Source: Cryphonectria parasitica EP155 (taxonomy: Eukaryota; Ascomycota; Sordariomycetes; Diaporthales; Cryphonectriaceae). From it: a DNA stretch of 64,000 bases. The translations under genes and the position numbers were made by a program. Under the pieces are notes generated by a model. That model was not told the DNA's origin. It did not search any database and worked only from the letters and a program-made list of their open reading frames with translations. The stretch is from the NCBI RefSeq assembly GCF_011745365.1, contig NW_024468913.1, positions 1,364,001 through 1,428,000 on the forward strand, in the 5' to 3' direction. Shown piece by piece: positions 46,853 to 57,522 of this stretch. Every line of letters starts with the position of its first letter. Within the stretch, counting starts at the first letter, position 1.

Positions 46853-48320
46853 GGTGGTGGAGTTGATATATGGATCAAGGTTCACATTCAAGACTCAGAA
46901 GAAGAAGCGATTAAACAATCAATGAATGCCTTAATTAGCAGAGGAACAGAAAAGCAGCATCTGGCCTACAATTTATTCAAAGAAACAAAATTTTGGCTCA
47001 CCATAGCTTGCGAGCCTCATCATGACCATAATCATGTGCACCAAGGATGAGGAGAATGTCAGATCAGTGGTACATCGCCCTCATACCCCGCCACGTCTGC
47101 CTGTTGGCAGTGCATGGTAAAGTGCAACGTCCAAAACTAGGCATTCAATCAGAGACTAGGTGACCGACGCCAAGAGACTAAAATGAACCAGGTCATTGGC
47201 AACGTGAGGTGGCTTATACTGGACCTATACATTTCAGCTCTCAACAGATGCTGACTGCATGCAGCAACGATCCACAAGTCGGTTTCTGGAACTGCATCAA
47301 CACGGTCTTACGCTGCTGCGCTGGCTGCGGTGGGGTTGTTATCAGTGTGTAGAGGTGTATCTTAGTTTCTCAAGTAGCTTTCCTGATTGTGGAACGCATG
47401 TCATGACTGCATGACTGGAGATCGGTATGTATGGTAGGTCTTCAGTGCTCTCAGCCGCAAGCCCCATTGATCATCGATCGGCCTTAAGAGGGAAGAGAGA
47501 GAAAGAGAAAGACAGAGCCGACGAGTCGTTAGGAGGTGTGTGACATATAGAGAACTGCTGAGGCTGATCAAGAACCTTTTGTAAATGATACATATCATTA
47601 CAATTACGTATTGCCATCATACATAGTACATGCATGGAGCCACCTCGAGGCCGTATGTGCTGAAGAGGGGAAGAAGAACAAAGGAAGAAAATCATTATTA
47701 AACTGAAGCCGTACCCCAGCCTCGGCTTCTCAGAGCCGGATAAGGTCGAAATTAGTCAGTGATTGGAAGCTTGCTTGGACGCTAGTGCCTGGCTCCCGAG
47801 CTATAGTAGTACACAGTAGTACTGTGGCAGGGGCTACACCTTTTTTCTTCTTTCTTTTTTGTTTACTTTCTATACAGGATGTAGCTGCTATCTATATTCT
47901 ACTAAGGTAGTATAGCGATAAGATGAATCACTGGTCTACCACAAAAGAATTGAATTAACCGTGGTTGTTGGTGTTAACGATGATGACGATGATGATGACG
48001 ACGAGTAGTCCTCTGTGCAAAGCCGTTGACCCTAGCGGTTGCGCCTTCCAATGCCTACCCAATACAATATCGCACTAAACCTTAAATTGTTTATCGCCTG
48101 GCCGGACTCCAGAAGCTCAATTTCCCCAGGGCTCTTGGATCTACACAATGTTTCCCTCCCATCTCCCAAATAATCCCTGACCGCCATGTCTACCTGCCGC
48201 AATGGGCATAACCCCGAAGCTCGCCCCATCTGAAAGAAGCAAAGGAACAGCCACCGTCGAACGTTCCGTGCGGTACCCCTGGCTTATGTTGCATGGTGCC
48301 TCTCCGATCATACTCTGCCA
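46853..48320. other. Intergenic region upstream of the AAA gene
   Basis: No gene supported. Contains the dyad AGTAGTACTGTGGC near 47815-47828 beside another AGTAGTAC, a pyrimidine tract near 47842-47864, and a short GATGATGACGATGATGATGAC microsatellite-like run (described by position 47980-48000). Confidence 0.45.
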
Positions 48321-48345
48321 AGGACTAGCTCCACGTTCGTTAAAC

Positions 48346-48383
48346 CGATAAGAGCAGGAGAACGTGCTTGGTCTGGTTGATAA
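48346..48383. promoter_or_regulatory. Two GATA-factor consensus sites upstream of the sedolisin gene
   Basis: CGATAA at 48346-48351 and TGATAA at 48378-48383 both match HGATAR, the binding consensus of AreA-type nitrogen regulators. They lie about 200-240 bp before the start codon of a secreted peptidase, where nitrogen control is expected. Binding itself is inferred. Confidence 0.45.
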
Positions 48384-48419
48384 CATGCAATAAATTACAC
48401 CATCGTCATGGACGCCATG

Positions 48420-48438
48420 AACCCCCCCGGGGGGGGTT
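48420..48438. promoter_or_regulatory. C7G8 near-palindrome in the sedolisin promoter
   Basis: AA, seven C, eight G and TT form an almost perfect GC palindrome about 150 bp upstream of the start codon. It contains overlapping CCCCGG and CCGGGG cores like those bound by Cys2His2 carbon-response factors; function unproven. Confidence 0.4.
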
Positions 48439-48484
48439 GGAAGGCAAGTGAATACGAAGACGAGGAGGGAGGGTCCAGATGGGG

Positions 48485-48514
48485 TATATAAAGAGAGGAG
48501 CGAGCTCGCTCCTC
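48485..48514 (+). promoter_or_regulatory. TATA box and adjoining 20-bp palindrome
   Basis: TATATAAAG at 48485-48493 is about 95 bp before the ATG of the sedolisin gene and is the clearest TATA box in the window. Directly after it, GAGGAGCGAGCTCGCTCCTC (48495-48514) is a perfect 20-bp palindrome that would fall at or just before the transcription start, 25-30 bp from the TATA box. Confidence 0.6.
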
Positions 48515-48585
48515 GTCGGACTGATTGATCATGATGCTGGATCCAGGCCAAGGGACCAACAACCTGAGAGATCACGTCCTTCATC

Positions 48586-50650
48586 ATGTCTCAGACTCTT
48601 GGACTTCGTCTTTCTCTTGTTGCTGCTGCAGCAGTCAGTGTCCTGCCCCTCGCACGGGCAGCGACCTACTCGCTCTACAATGCTGCTCCCAAGGGATGGT
48701 CCCTCGTGGACAGCCTGGCTCAGGACAGCGTGCAGACCTTCTCCATTGCCCTTACCATGCAGAACATTGACCAGCTCGAGTCGCAGCTGCTCGACGTGTC
48801 CACGCCGGGCAGTGCCTCGTACGGTCAGCACTGGGACGAGGACACGGTCAACTCGTACTTTGCTCCCTCGGACGATGCCGTCTCTTCGGTCACCACCTGG
48901 CTCGAGAGCAATGGCATCACCGGCTACAGTGTCGACGGCGCCTTTGTCGACTTTGTAGCTACTGTCGACGCCGCTAACACGCTCCTGAACGCCTCCTACC
49001 AGCAGTTCACCAACGGCGCCACAACCAAGCTTCGGACCCTCTCCTACAGCCTTCCCGACAGCGTCGAGGACCACATTGCGCTCATCGACCCGGGCCTGTA
49101 CATTGGAGGCTCGAGAGCCTTCTTCCCCACCCCGTCACCGTCCCGGACCATGCCCCAGGTGTCTGTGCCCAAGCGCCTGGCGACCCGCACCACCATTGAT
49201 GCGGCGTGCCAGACCTCCATTACCCCAGCCTGTCTGAAGGAGCTGTACAATGTCGGAAATTACACCCCCTCTGTCAAGTCCGGGAGCAAAGTCGGCTTCG
49301 GCAGTTTCCTGGGCGAGTCGGCCCTGTACGCTGACCTCTTCGACTTTGAGGAGTTCTTCGACATCCCCACCCAGAACTTCTCCGTCGTTCTCATCGCCAA
49401 TGCAACCAACGACCAGGACCCCGAGACTGCCGAGTACGGCGAGGCCAACCTGGATGTTCAAAACATTGTCGGGATTGCCCACCCCTTGCCCGTGGTTGAG
49501 TTCATCACTGGTGGCTCACCGTAAGTCACAAGTCCCAGCGGCACACAGTGGAGGGTTTGGCATCGCTGACCCTGGCTGAGCTGAATCCATTTTTTTTTTC
49601 TTCCTCCCCTGCTTTCTTGTGTCATGCTGATCCATGGGTACAGGCCATTTGTTCCGAACATCGACCAGCCCACCCTTGCTGATAACGAGAACGAGCCGTA
49701 CGTTCCATACTACCGATACCTGCTGTCCCAGCCCAGCGAGTCGCTGCCCCAGGTCATTTCCAACTCGTACGGAGACGAGGAAGATGTAAGTTTCACACAG
49801 ACCTAATCTTGGGCACTGCAACCCTCTTTTGGCTCTTTTTGGCCTATCTTTCTTGGCAATATAACCTCTCCCTACTAACACTTCGTCTTTTCCCCCACAG
49901 TCTGTTCCTTACGACTACGCAGTTCTCACCTGTAACCTGATAGGCCAGCTCGGTCTGCGGGGCATTACCGTGCTTGAGTCGTCGGGTGATCTTGGCGTGG
50001 GTGCGGGCTGTCTTGCCCCTGACTACAAGACAGTCGAGTTCAACGCCATCTTCCCCGCGACCTGCCCCTACTTGACCTCTGTGGGCGGCACCGTCAATGT
50101 GACTCCCGAGGTTGCCTGGGACGGCAGCTCAGGCGGCTTCAGCAAGTACTTTGCCCGCCCCTCGTACCAGGACGCCGCCGTCTCCGAGTACCTCGACAAC
50201 GAGGTTTCGGCGTCCACCATCGCTTATTATGGCCCGTACACCAACTTCTCTGGTCGTGGTTTCCCTGACGTCTCCGCCCACTCCGTCACCCCGGATTACG
50301 AGGTCATCTACGACGGTACACCCTCCCCCAGCGGTGGCACTAGCGCGGCCGCCCCTGTCTGGGCCGCTATCGTGGGTCTGCTGAACGATGCCCGCCTCCG
50401 CGCCGGCAAGTCTACCCTGGGCTGGCTGAACCCCCTGATCTATGCCCACGGTCCAGAGGTTCTGACCGACATTACCGGGGGCTACTCGGTTGGCTGCAAC
50501 GGGCTGAACACTCAGTCCGGGTCCGCCGAGCCCAACGGGTCCGGCATCGTCCTGGGCGCCCGGTGGAATGCCACCGAGGGCTGGGATCCTGTTACGGGCT
50601 ATGGCACGCCCAACTTCCAGAAGCTGAAGAGCCTGGTTCTGGGATACTAA
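48586..50650 (+). CDS. Secreted sedolisin (S53 serine-carboxyl peptidase, tripeptidyl-peptidase type)
   Basis: Extracellular acid peptidase of 608 residues from exons 48586-49520, 49644-49785 and 49901-50650. A signal peptide (about 25 residues, ending LPLARA) is followed by a pro-domain (about 26-190) with SASYGQHWDEDTV, the pro-kumamolisin motif. The catalytic pair is Glu286 and Asp290 in GEANLDVQ; the oxyanion Asp389 is in SSGDLGVGAGC; the nucleophile Ser507 is in SGGTSAAAP. Calcium-binding positions are at Asp549-Ile550 and Asp588 (GWDPVTGYGTP). All active-site residues are therefore present. Several N-x-S/T sites suggest glycosylation. Fungal sedolisins include endopeptidases and tripeptidyl-peptidases that feed on external protein at acid pH. 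The TATA box and GATA sites upstream fit regulated expression. Which of the two activities it has cannot be read from the sequence. Confidence 0.95.
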
Positions 50651-52849
50651 GGGTCGAGGAGAAAAGACCGCAGCACGTGGTAGCTACATTAATTGAACCG
50701 CTACTGGCTCGAAAAGTATAGCTATTATTATAATGTAATTGCAAACCGTATGGTCAAGATAAATATTGTTGCGTACAAATGCGATTAAAAATGTTCACGT
50801 GAATTGTCTCTTCAAACAGTAGGAAATCATTCTCAACATGCGCAGAATTGCTCGCGCATTACAACGCAGCATCATCTTCGCAGGAGCCAAGACGAGCGGA
50901 CACAATCCGACAAAATCAAATTCATGTCAAACCACCGATGAGTCTTGTAAAAGCATGCCGTGCCTTCGAGATTGAATGTACGCCGCCCCCACCTCCCTCG
51001 GCACCCCCCACCAACCCCCTGGGGTGGGACGACGGATTGACTGTTTCGCTTGGGACGGTGAAGTCCGTGGACGTACTTTTTCGGCCAACCCGGCTTGATG
51101 ATAGCGTCTCTGGTCTTAGTTGCTTTCCTCCGAGACTTTCTGATTCAAAAACTATGGGTATTATTTGAGACATATGCTGATCATGTGGTTCTTCCCTAGG
51201 TACTTTTGATGGATGTCAATGAAGAGGGCCTGGCCGGGCAAATGGCCTGTCTACTGACTGTACATGCCATTACTATCTAACTAGGACATTAGCCAATGTA
51301 GACTTCTGTAACTCGCGAGGCCCAGATCGATCATGTTTGATTTGTAGACGGACAGACTTCTTACTACTTATTTCCATACTAGTTTTCTCTGGATCTAGTC
51401 AAGTCTAGTTTCTCGGTATTGGAGGCATGGCGCCGCTCGTATTGTTCACCGCCTGCTGTGCCACTTGCTACTTATCGAGTCCTACAACGGCCCCGATGTG
51501 GGAGACGCAGTGACTAGGATCAACCCTCGCCTGCTTCAATTCTTGTGAGACTTGATTACGTTCAAAGCCGAAGTTGGGTGCTTGATCATGGTCGTCTCGA
51601 GGGGCATCTGTGACACTAGTAATGCAGATTCTGTTCAACAAGATGCTTACAGTATATATTTTGCTACTTCATAGTCATTATGCCCAAGCACCACTCTGAA
51701 CAACAAGATTTCGGTCTACGGATGAGACAAATGCATTCATATATTTCCTAAGCAAGTCGCTACTTTGGTCGAATAATATGAATTCCCAGATTCCATAGCC
51801 AAACAAAACTCCACTTCTATCTCAGCAACCATTACTGCGGATGCTTCGAAACCTTCAGCTCCTACACCACAAAGACTTGACACACAAGAAAGAGAGAAAG
51901 AGACTGCAGCTAAACTTGAGCCTACCAGCTTCTCCAGCCTCGTTCACAGTTATGTGAGAAATGCTTGACGATGCGGCACAGTCGAAAAGACGACAACAGA
52001 CGCGGGGTTTGGATCATGATAGGCGTTATGATGAGGGCCGCGATAGATATGTATGGCCAGGATTAACACTGACCGCAACAGGATACATAGGACAGCTTTT
52101 ATGGACGAGTTGACCCAACGAGACCGGGCCTATGTATTGGACATGCATGCAACCGTCATTCACTCATAGCCACCTAGTTGTCAATTTGCACAAGCGAACT
52201 ATAATCCTGACCTACATTCGAAATACGCCTTTGCTGAAGAAATGCATTCTATGAGGACGGAGCCTTTGCCGGGTCAATTTTTGGACTAGCCTCCAGGTTT
52301 TGAGCATCGTAATCAGAATCTCGAGTAATGCAATGGTGAGATCAAACCCAGTGGCCTTCATGCGGCCAGTGCGTCAAGTCAGGTCTTCAGTTCAGAGGAT
52401 ACGAGCGGGAGCACATCTTTGCGAACTCTGATACTTCTGACCAGGGATCTAGCGTGTCCTGGACAGCAAGCCTTAGGATAGCAAACAGAGGAAGAGCAGC
52501 AGCAGCAGCAGAGCGAAGAGGAGCTGGTATCTCGACAGCCATCGCCCACCGGCGTCATGAAGGAAGCCGCGCCGCGGCCACCGACATCACGCTGCCGGAC
52601 GGACTGACGAGAACTGCACGCGAGTAAGAATACATATCCATCTTCTGGGACATAGTTCCTGATTTGCAACTGCTTCCCAACCATGTCGTGCAAGTGGACA
52701 GACTCGGCACAGCAGCTCTGCCGGACGGAGGCCCGCGCTGCACGCCGCGATGCTGGCCACAAGTCTGGCAACGCTCGGCTCCGAGGATGAGCTTGCTCGG
52801 AAGAGTGGCGGCGCCGCCGGCGCCGGGGGGGGGGGGGGGTGGTGGGTCA
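50651..52849. other. Gene-poor region, no supported gene
   Basis: Overlapping short frames only; the 50848-51168 frame lacks a proper start and domain. CAG repeats near 52497-52512 and a run of about fourteen G near 52826-52839 are the only notable low-complexity tracts. Part of it from about 52,450 may belong to the decayed transcription factor that follows. Confidence 0.45.
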
Positions 52850-53560
52850 GGCCTCTCATGGATGCAGGCCGAGAACGTTCGAGCGTATGAACGGGCCTTG
52901 TAGCTGGAATCTGCGGCGCTGCGCTCGCCGGTGAGGGGCAGAAGCGATGCGGCGCTGCTGGCTAGCAAGTTCCCTGACAACGTTCGAGATACTGTTCAGA
53001 AGGGACGAGGACGATTGGCTGGCGTAGTGGAGGTACCTACGGGTCGCATAACCTTAGGGCTCGGCGATCATGGAGGCGAGAACGCCTTGGAGCGCTGTGG
53101 ATGGGTATGGCCATGAGATCATTTTTAACTTGCGGCTGGTCTGGGTGAGTATGGCCTTACGTCGCGGAAGCGCAATCTCATGAGCCATCCAGCCTGGAGA
53201 ACAGTCCCGTGGCACCAGTTTTCCAAGGAACCCAGAGATGGTCTCATGGACGTCTTGGTCGAGATACCAGGCCTTTTAGAGGACATGGACCTTGTCAATA
53301 TAGGATCCTCCCTCGTCCGGGCATCTACTGTGGGTTGACAACGTGGTCCCATTCTCATACATTGTGGGAGTCCAAGTCTGGCTGGACCTTGTGACAACTA
53401 GCTGCGGACAACATATGAGAGTAACACGTGGTAATAGCTTTAATGGCCAGCAGACAAAGCCCTGCCTTCAAGGCAATGACCATACTCAGGTGTTGGATAA
53501 TAAAGATTGATGCTGTCTGTGTGTTCACCTTGGTGTCGCAGTGCTAAACCTCAGATCAGA
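52850..53560 (+). pseudogene. Relic of a fungal zinc-cluster transcription factor
   Basis: Fragments typical of the middle domain of Zn(II)2Cys6 regulators can be read on the plus strand but in different frames and with stops. MQAENVRAYERAL, a TAG, then LESAALRSPVRGRSDAALLA (52861-52972) matches the helical RAY.RAL..L..AL..P....SDA.LLA pattern. RNLMSHPAWRTVPWHQFSKE and DVLVEIPGLLEDMD (about 53,172-53,292) match the HP.W..VPW......D.L.D.L..IP.LLE segment. No zinc cluster is visible upstream. The assignment relies on motif resemblance only. Confidence 0.4.
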
Positions 53561-53660
53561 AAGCACAAACACCAGTGTCTTGAGCAGTATCTCCCTCAAA
53601 TCCCCCATTTCCTCTCAGAGCAGACGGCGCAAGAGCGCACTTGTCCAGAGAGTATAACCC

Positions 53661-55266
53661 TCACCTCGACTTGAGCTTTGTCCAGCCGCTCGTGCCGGAT
53701 CCTCTCGCATTCTCTGGGATCGGCGGGTCATCCAGGTCTAGCCTAGCAAAGTCCTCGGCCGCCGACTCAGCCATAGTTTTAGCGGTGGAGGCTGACATGA
53801 CGCTCTCAACACCATAAAGTCGTCGATCGGGCTCCCCATCCCCTGGGGGCTTCCGTCCTTCTTGCACACCATCTTCCATAGGTTCTTCTGGGGCCCAGGC
53901 CTCGTCTTCGAGCATCTCCCAGTCCAGCCCTTCCGCGTCGTTGAGCATTTTCTTCCTGAGGCGATCCGCTACCTTGACTGGATTGGGGAGCTTGAAAGTC
54001 CTGAGAAACTCATTGCCTATTGCACTACCTAAAAAGGTATGCGCCGTTCCGTGAGACCAGCGGCCCATCATGGGCTTCAAAATGCCTCCGAACTGGTCGG
54101 TAGGTAATTCTGGAGGGGCCTCCGTCTCATCAGGCGTTTGCGCTAGCCGCAACGCAGGATTGTTGGTCAGTTGATTCCCGATCAGGAGGTTGTACAAGTT
54201 GCGCCCCATGTTACAGACATCTTCGTAGGATGTTCTGTCTCCTATGGGTACACCTTGTGTGCAACAAGCCCACGCAATGTTGTAGGCTAGTAATACCACC
54301 CCCTCTATGAACAACGAATATGTCGACGGGTTTTCCCTCGCCAAAATCGACAGGGGCTTTTCGAGAAAAAGTGGTCGAGGCCGTGGCGTATGCTTCGGGT
54401 TTGGGTCCTGCGGTCCAGTCGGAGGTATGGCGACCGTCCCGGGAAAGGGTACCTCCCCATGGCGATACGAAGAGGCTAAAGAGAGAATCGTCGGCCGAGG
54501 GTAGTCGGCATGAGGCAATGCGATCTCTGCTGGCAGGCGGATAGCTAGATAGTGTGAAGCCAGCGATAATATGTGCGCAATGTGGGCAAGCGAGGTCGTG
54601 ATGGCCTCTGGGGATGCGTCTGGATCCAGTCAGCACGAACAAGAGAGAACGCCAAAAGGGAAGAGAGCGTAGTGTCTTACTGATCATTGCAGGAAGCTCC
54701 AGAATCTCGATTCCACCGAGCTCGTATGTGTTGCTCTTCTTGATGCGGCGGAGGCCGTACACCCGCGCAGCCTCCATACACAAGAAACCCCTGGTGGCAG
54801 TCGTACTTTCAAATACCTTATGCCACCTGTACCTAGTCGCATGAATGGCCCTCTGAATATCCTCGACTTGCGTGTTGCGGCGTTCAGTGATGTCCTCTGA
54901 AGCCGCAGCGAGATCTGCCTTCCTGCTGGCTACCTTCTTCCTGCGCTCATCAATCTCCTTCCTCGCGGCCTCGACTTCGGTGCGCAGCTTGTCGGCCTGT
55001 GCGATGATCTGACTAGTCCTGTCTGCAGCTCGCACTTCTTCGGCCTTCGCCTTCTCGAGTTCAAAGGCTATCCCAGCACCATCATGTGATGAACTATAGG
55101 TGGCTCGAGACAGAAATTCGTTGATCTTCTCCTCGATTTCCTCATTTTCAATCAAAACCCTGGCGTGGGCAACACGCCCTTCGTACAAGCGATTTCTCGC
55201 ATCGACAGCGCAGAGGAATGGAAGTTTCTGCCCATGGTGCGGTCGATGACAGATGTCGCAGTTCAT
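53661..55266 (-). CDS. atg14: Autophagy protein Atg14-like (Vps34 complex I subunit)
   Basis: Likely the Atg14 subunit that targets the Vps34-Vps15-Atg6 PI3-kinase to the autophagosome assembly site. Exons 55266-54681 and 54619-53661 encode 514 residues through a 61-bp intron. The start MNCDICHRPHHGQKLPFLCA carries the conserved Cys-x-x-Cys (Cys3, Cys6) and the later Cys of the Atg14 N-terminus. A long coiled coil (about residues 50-150: ELEKAKAEEVRAADR, EARKEIDERRKKVASRKADL) follows. The Atg14/UVRAG domain includes ARVYGLRR, SLASHYLAIRLPAEIALPHA and YPRPTILSLASSY. The ATG at 55266 is preferred over an earlier in-frame non-ATG opening because it begins the conserved motif. The C-terminus is acidic and Pro-rich. 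The related subunit Vps38 is the alternative, but the N-terminal Cys motif favours Atg14. Confidence 0.85.
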
Positions 55267-55588
55267 CTTGCCCGGCTGAGCGCTCACGGGCCTTTGGTGG
55301 TCTTGCCCTCTCGCCGTCTCCCCTGGTAGATGTCCAAGCGGAAGATCGGGCCAGGTCAGAGCGGCCAACTAGTACACCAAGAACGTCCGTCGCTCATCCG
55401 TAAATTCGAGTTACCGTCGCAGTCGATCCTGTAAAACTGTGTGTTATGTAGATGCGAAGGCACCAGTCACCACCCCTGTCGCTATTGGCGTCGATATCGG
55501 CTCGAGCAGCAGGATTAGGTAATGAAGAACATCGGCACAAGTCGTCACTCAGAACATTCGCGCTTCAGTAACCGTGTGTCAGGCGACC
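55267..55588. other. atg14 upstream region
   Basis: No gene seen; presumably holds the atg14 promoter. Confidence 0.5.
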
Positions 55589-55786
55589 ATGCCGCCATGG
55601 TCAGCAGGCAAGCAGGGAGCGCCCGTGCCAACGTTGCCCGCCTCGATCCACTACTGGAGAACCCCTACCGCCCTGAAGCGCCGACACGCCGAATCTACCA
55701 GGGCAGACCCCGTCGACGTTCTTATCGTTTTCGCTATCGCACCTGCTCTCTGGGGTCTCATCTGCCTGATGAAGCCTGAACATTGA
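55589..55786 (+). CDS. Possible small single-pass membrane protein
   Basis: An ATG at 55589 opens 65 codons ending in TGA at 55784-55786. The N-terminal half is basic (KRRHAESTRADP) and is followed by one hydrophobic segment, VDVLIVFAIAPALWGLICLM, then KPEH. That layout suits a small membrane or mitochondrial protein. No family is recognised. An overlapping frame (55522-55779) is Arg-rich and looks like a shadow. The case rests on the membrane segment and a normal start codon only. Confidence 0.3.
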   Translation: MPPWSAGKQGAPVPTLPASIHYWRTPTALKRRHAESTRADPVDVLIVFAIAPALWGLICLMKPEH

Positions 55787-56198
55787 ATTCCTGTCACGTC
55801 CTAAAAAATCCAAGAAAGAAGCAAATCAGACAAAGAAGTCCAATTTTGCTAATCTCCCTTCACGCGATCGGTCTAGACGTCGCCCACAACCTCGTGCCGA
55901 AGTTTCTCCTTGCCCTCTCCTCATCTCCCAAACTTGCAGTGCAAAAAACAAGCGTCAAGCCTGGCCCTCGACACGCGAAAGGCATATGGGTCTAGAAAGC
56001 TTTTATTGACAGCAAGGAGATATTGCAACTACAGGAGGCATTCCACCTATTCGACAGGAAGCGGAGCATAGTACCGCCATCCTAGAGGACGAAAAACCGA
56101 GGATAACGCCCGCTTGAAGCGAACCTGGCCGCGCAAGCTATATCACACCGACGCCGAGAACACGCGCCCACTCATCAATTGACAACAAGGGGGTCAGA
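55787..56198. other. Spacer upstream of the 210-residue gene
   Basis: No gene supported. Confidence 0.5.
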
Positions 56199-56972
56199 AT
56201 GGACGACAACAGGTCTACAACGCCACCCCTACCGCCTCCAGATTCTCCGGAAATCCTGTTGCAAGAATCCTCTCCTTCCTCCCAACCCAGATCCACGAGC
56301 CCTCGCCGAGAAGACCCAGTGGACTCAATAAAGTCCGTGGAGGTCGATGCCGAGGGGTCCAAGGTGGAGTCAGACCGTCAGAGCAGACTACCACGTCCTC
56401 TGCATAGCGTGACGCCTGAGCCGCTCCGCGTCTTTCGCAGCAGTCACCAGCTGAATGGACGAGGCCATCCAGCCAGCCTCGCCCACGCTCCTCATCTTGC
56501 GCGGGAAAGACCATCTACTCCAGGCACCCCAGGAAACCTGGCCCCGTTCGATTGGAATGATCTTGAGGTCAGATTTGACAGAGCCCTGGAAGGCGCCAAC
56601 GAACATGAGGCTGAGCTGGCAGCCGACTTCGAAGCTCTCATGAAGGTACCTTGACCACAACCCCTTTTCCTCTGCATCCAGGATTCGGTAGGCTGGCTAA
56701 TCACGAGACTGCTCAGTATTTCAATATCTGGGCTTCCGCCGCGTCTGCGCATGACAACCAACGTGCAGCCAAACGGCTGCAAACCCGATCCTACTTTGTG
56801 AAGCTCAAGGAGACCGATCTGGACTCGAAGAGGCAGAATTGTGAGTCCGAGATCCCCTTAATGCAAATTGGTGCCGAGTACGGCTGACATTGCGGACACA
56901 CACACTTCAGACGAACAGGTCGTACAGGCATTCCAAAATGCGATGCTGTTGCTTAACCAGGCGCAGAGTTGA
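56199..56972 (+). CDS. Conserved fungal protein of unknown function, 210 residues
   Basis: Exons 56199-56645, 56717-56840 and 56911-56972 give 210 residues with all introns GT-AG and in frame. Residues 1-125 are Pro/Ser/Arg-rich and disordered. The C-terminal 85 residues form a conserved helical module: FDWNDLEVRFDRAL, EHEAELAADFEALMKYFNIW, ASAHDNQRAAKRLQTR, then a YEQVVQAFQNAMLLL terminal helix. I recall similar proteins across filamentous ascomycetes, always short and with this W..LE.RF..AL opening, but no function. Tight conservation of an all-helical tail suggests a protein-binding module. Confidence 0.75.
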
Positions 56973-57522
56973 CTTGACGTGACTAGGGCCACCATCAGGA
57001 GAGGCGCAGGTACTAGATGCTACACCGGGCTGTAAGAAGCTGCATTACCATGCAGACCGAGGATTCCACCATCCAGCGGGTTGCCGGATGTAATGATTAG
57101 TATTATTAGCGTTGCTTGAACTCAGTCCCATCCTCAAGCTGGTTGGGATCACTTGAGATTTTATGAAGAGACGCTTAAGCACATTAGTTGATGCATGATA
57201 GGTAGTCGGTACTTCTGAATCTGATCCCATGGGATGTACGTATCCTAGGGAGGATTTGTATACATTTGCTAGTTATCTACCGAGGCTCCCGAAGGACGGA
57301 CCTATTTTCATAACCTGCTTTCCCACCAGTCACTTATATATGACATTGGTCCTCACTGTCGACTGGCCTATCAGCACTGGCCGTCTTTTGATTCGCCATC
57401 AAGTACGTACCCGCCCAAGGCCCCAGCGCTCGAACACTCATCCCTGCCTGCCCGTCTTAGCGGTCTCTTCTTGACCTAAACAACTGCTGTATCCATCTTC
57501 TTTCGTCCCACCTCTTCCCACC
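56973..57522. other. Spacer, nothing seen
   Basis: No supported frame. A pyrimidine-rich stretch at about 57465-57520 fits a promoter for the next gene. Confidence 0.5.

Noticed and set aside
46853..46891. Longer N-terminus for the AAA ATPase
   Set aside because: The extended frame begins with TTG; the ATG at 46852 gives the natural start.
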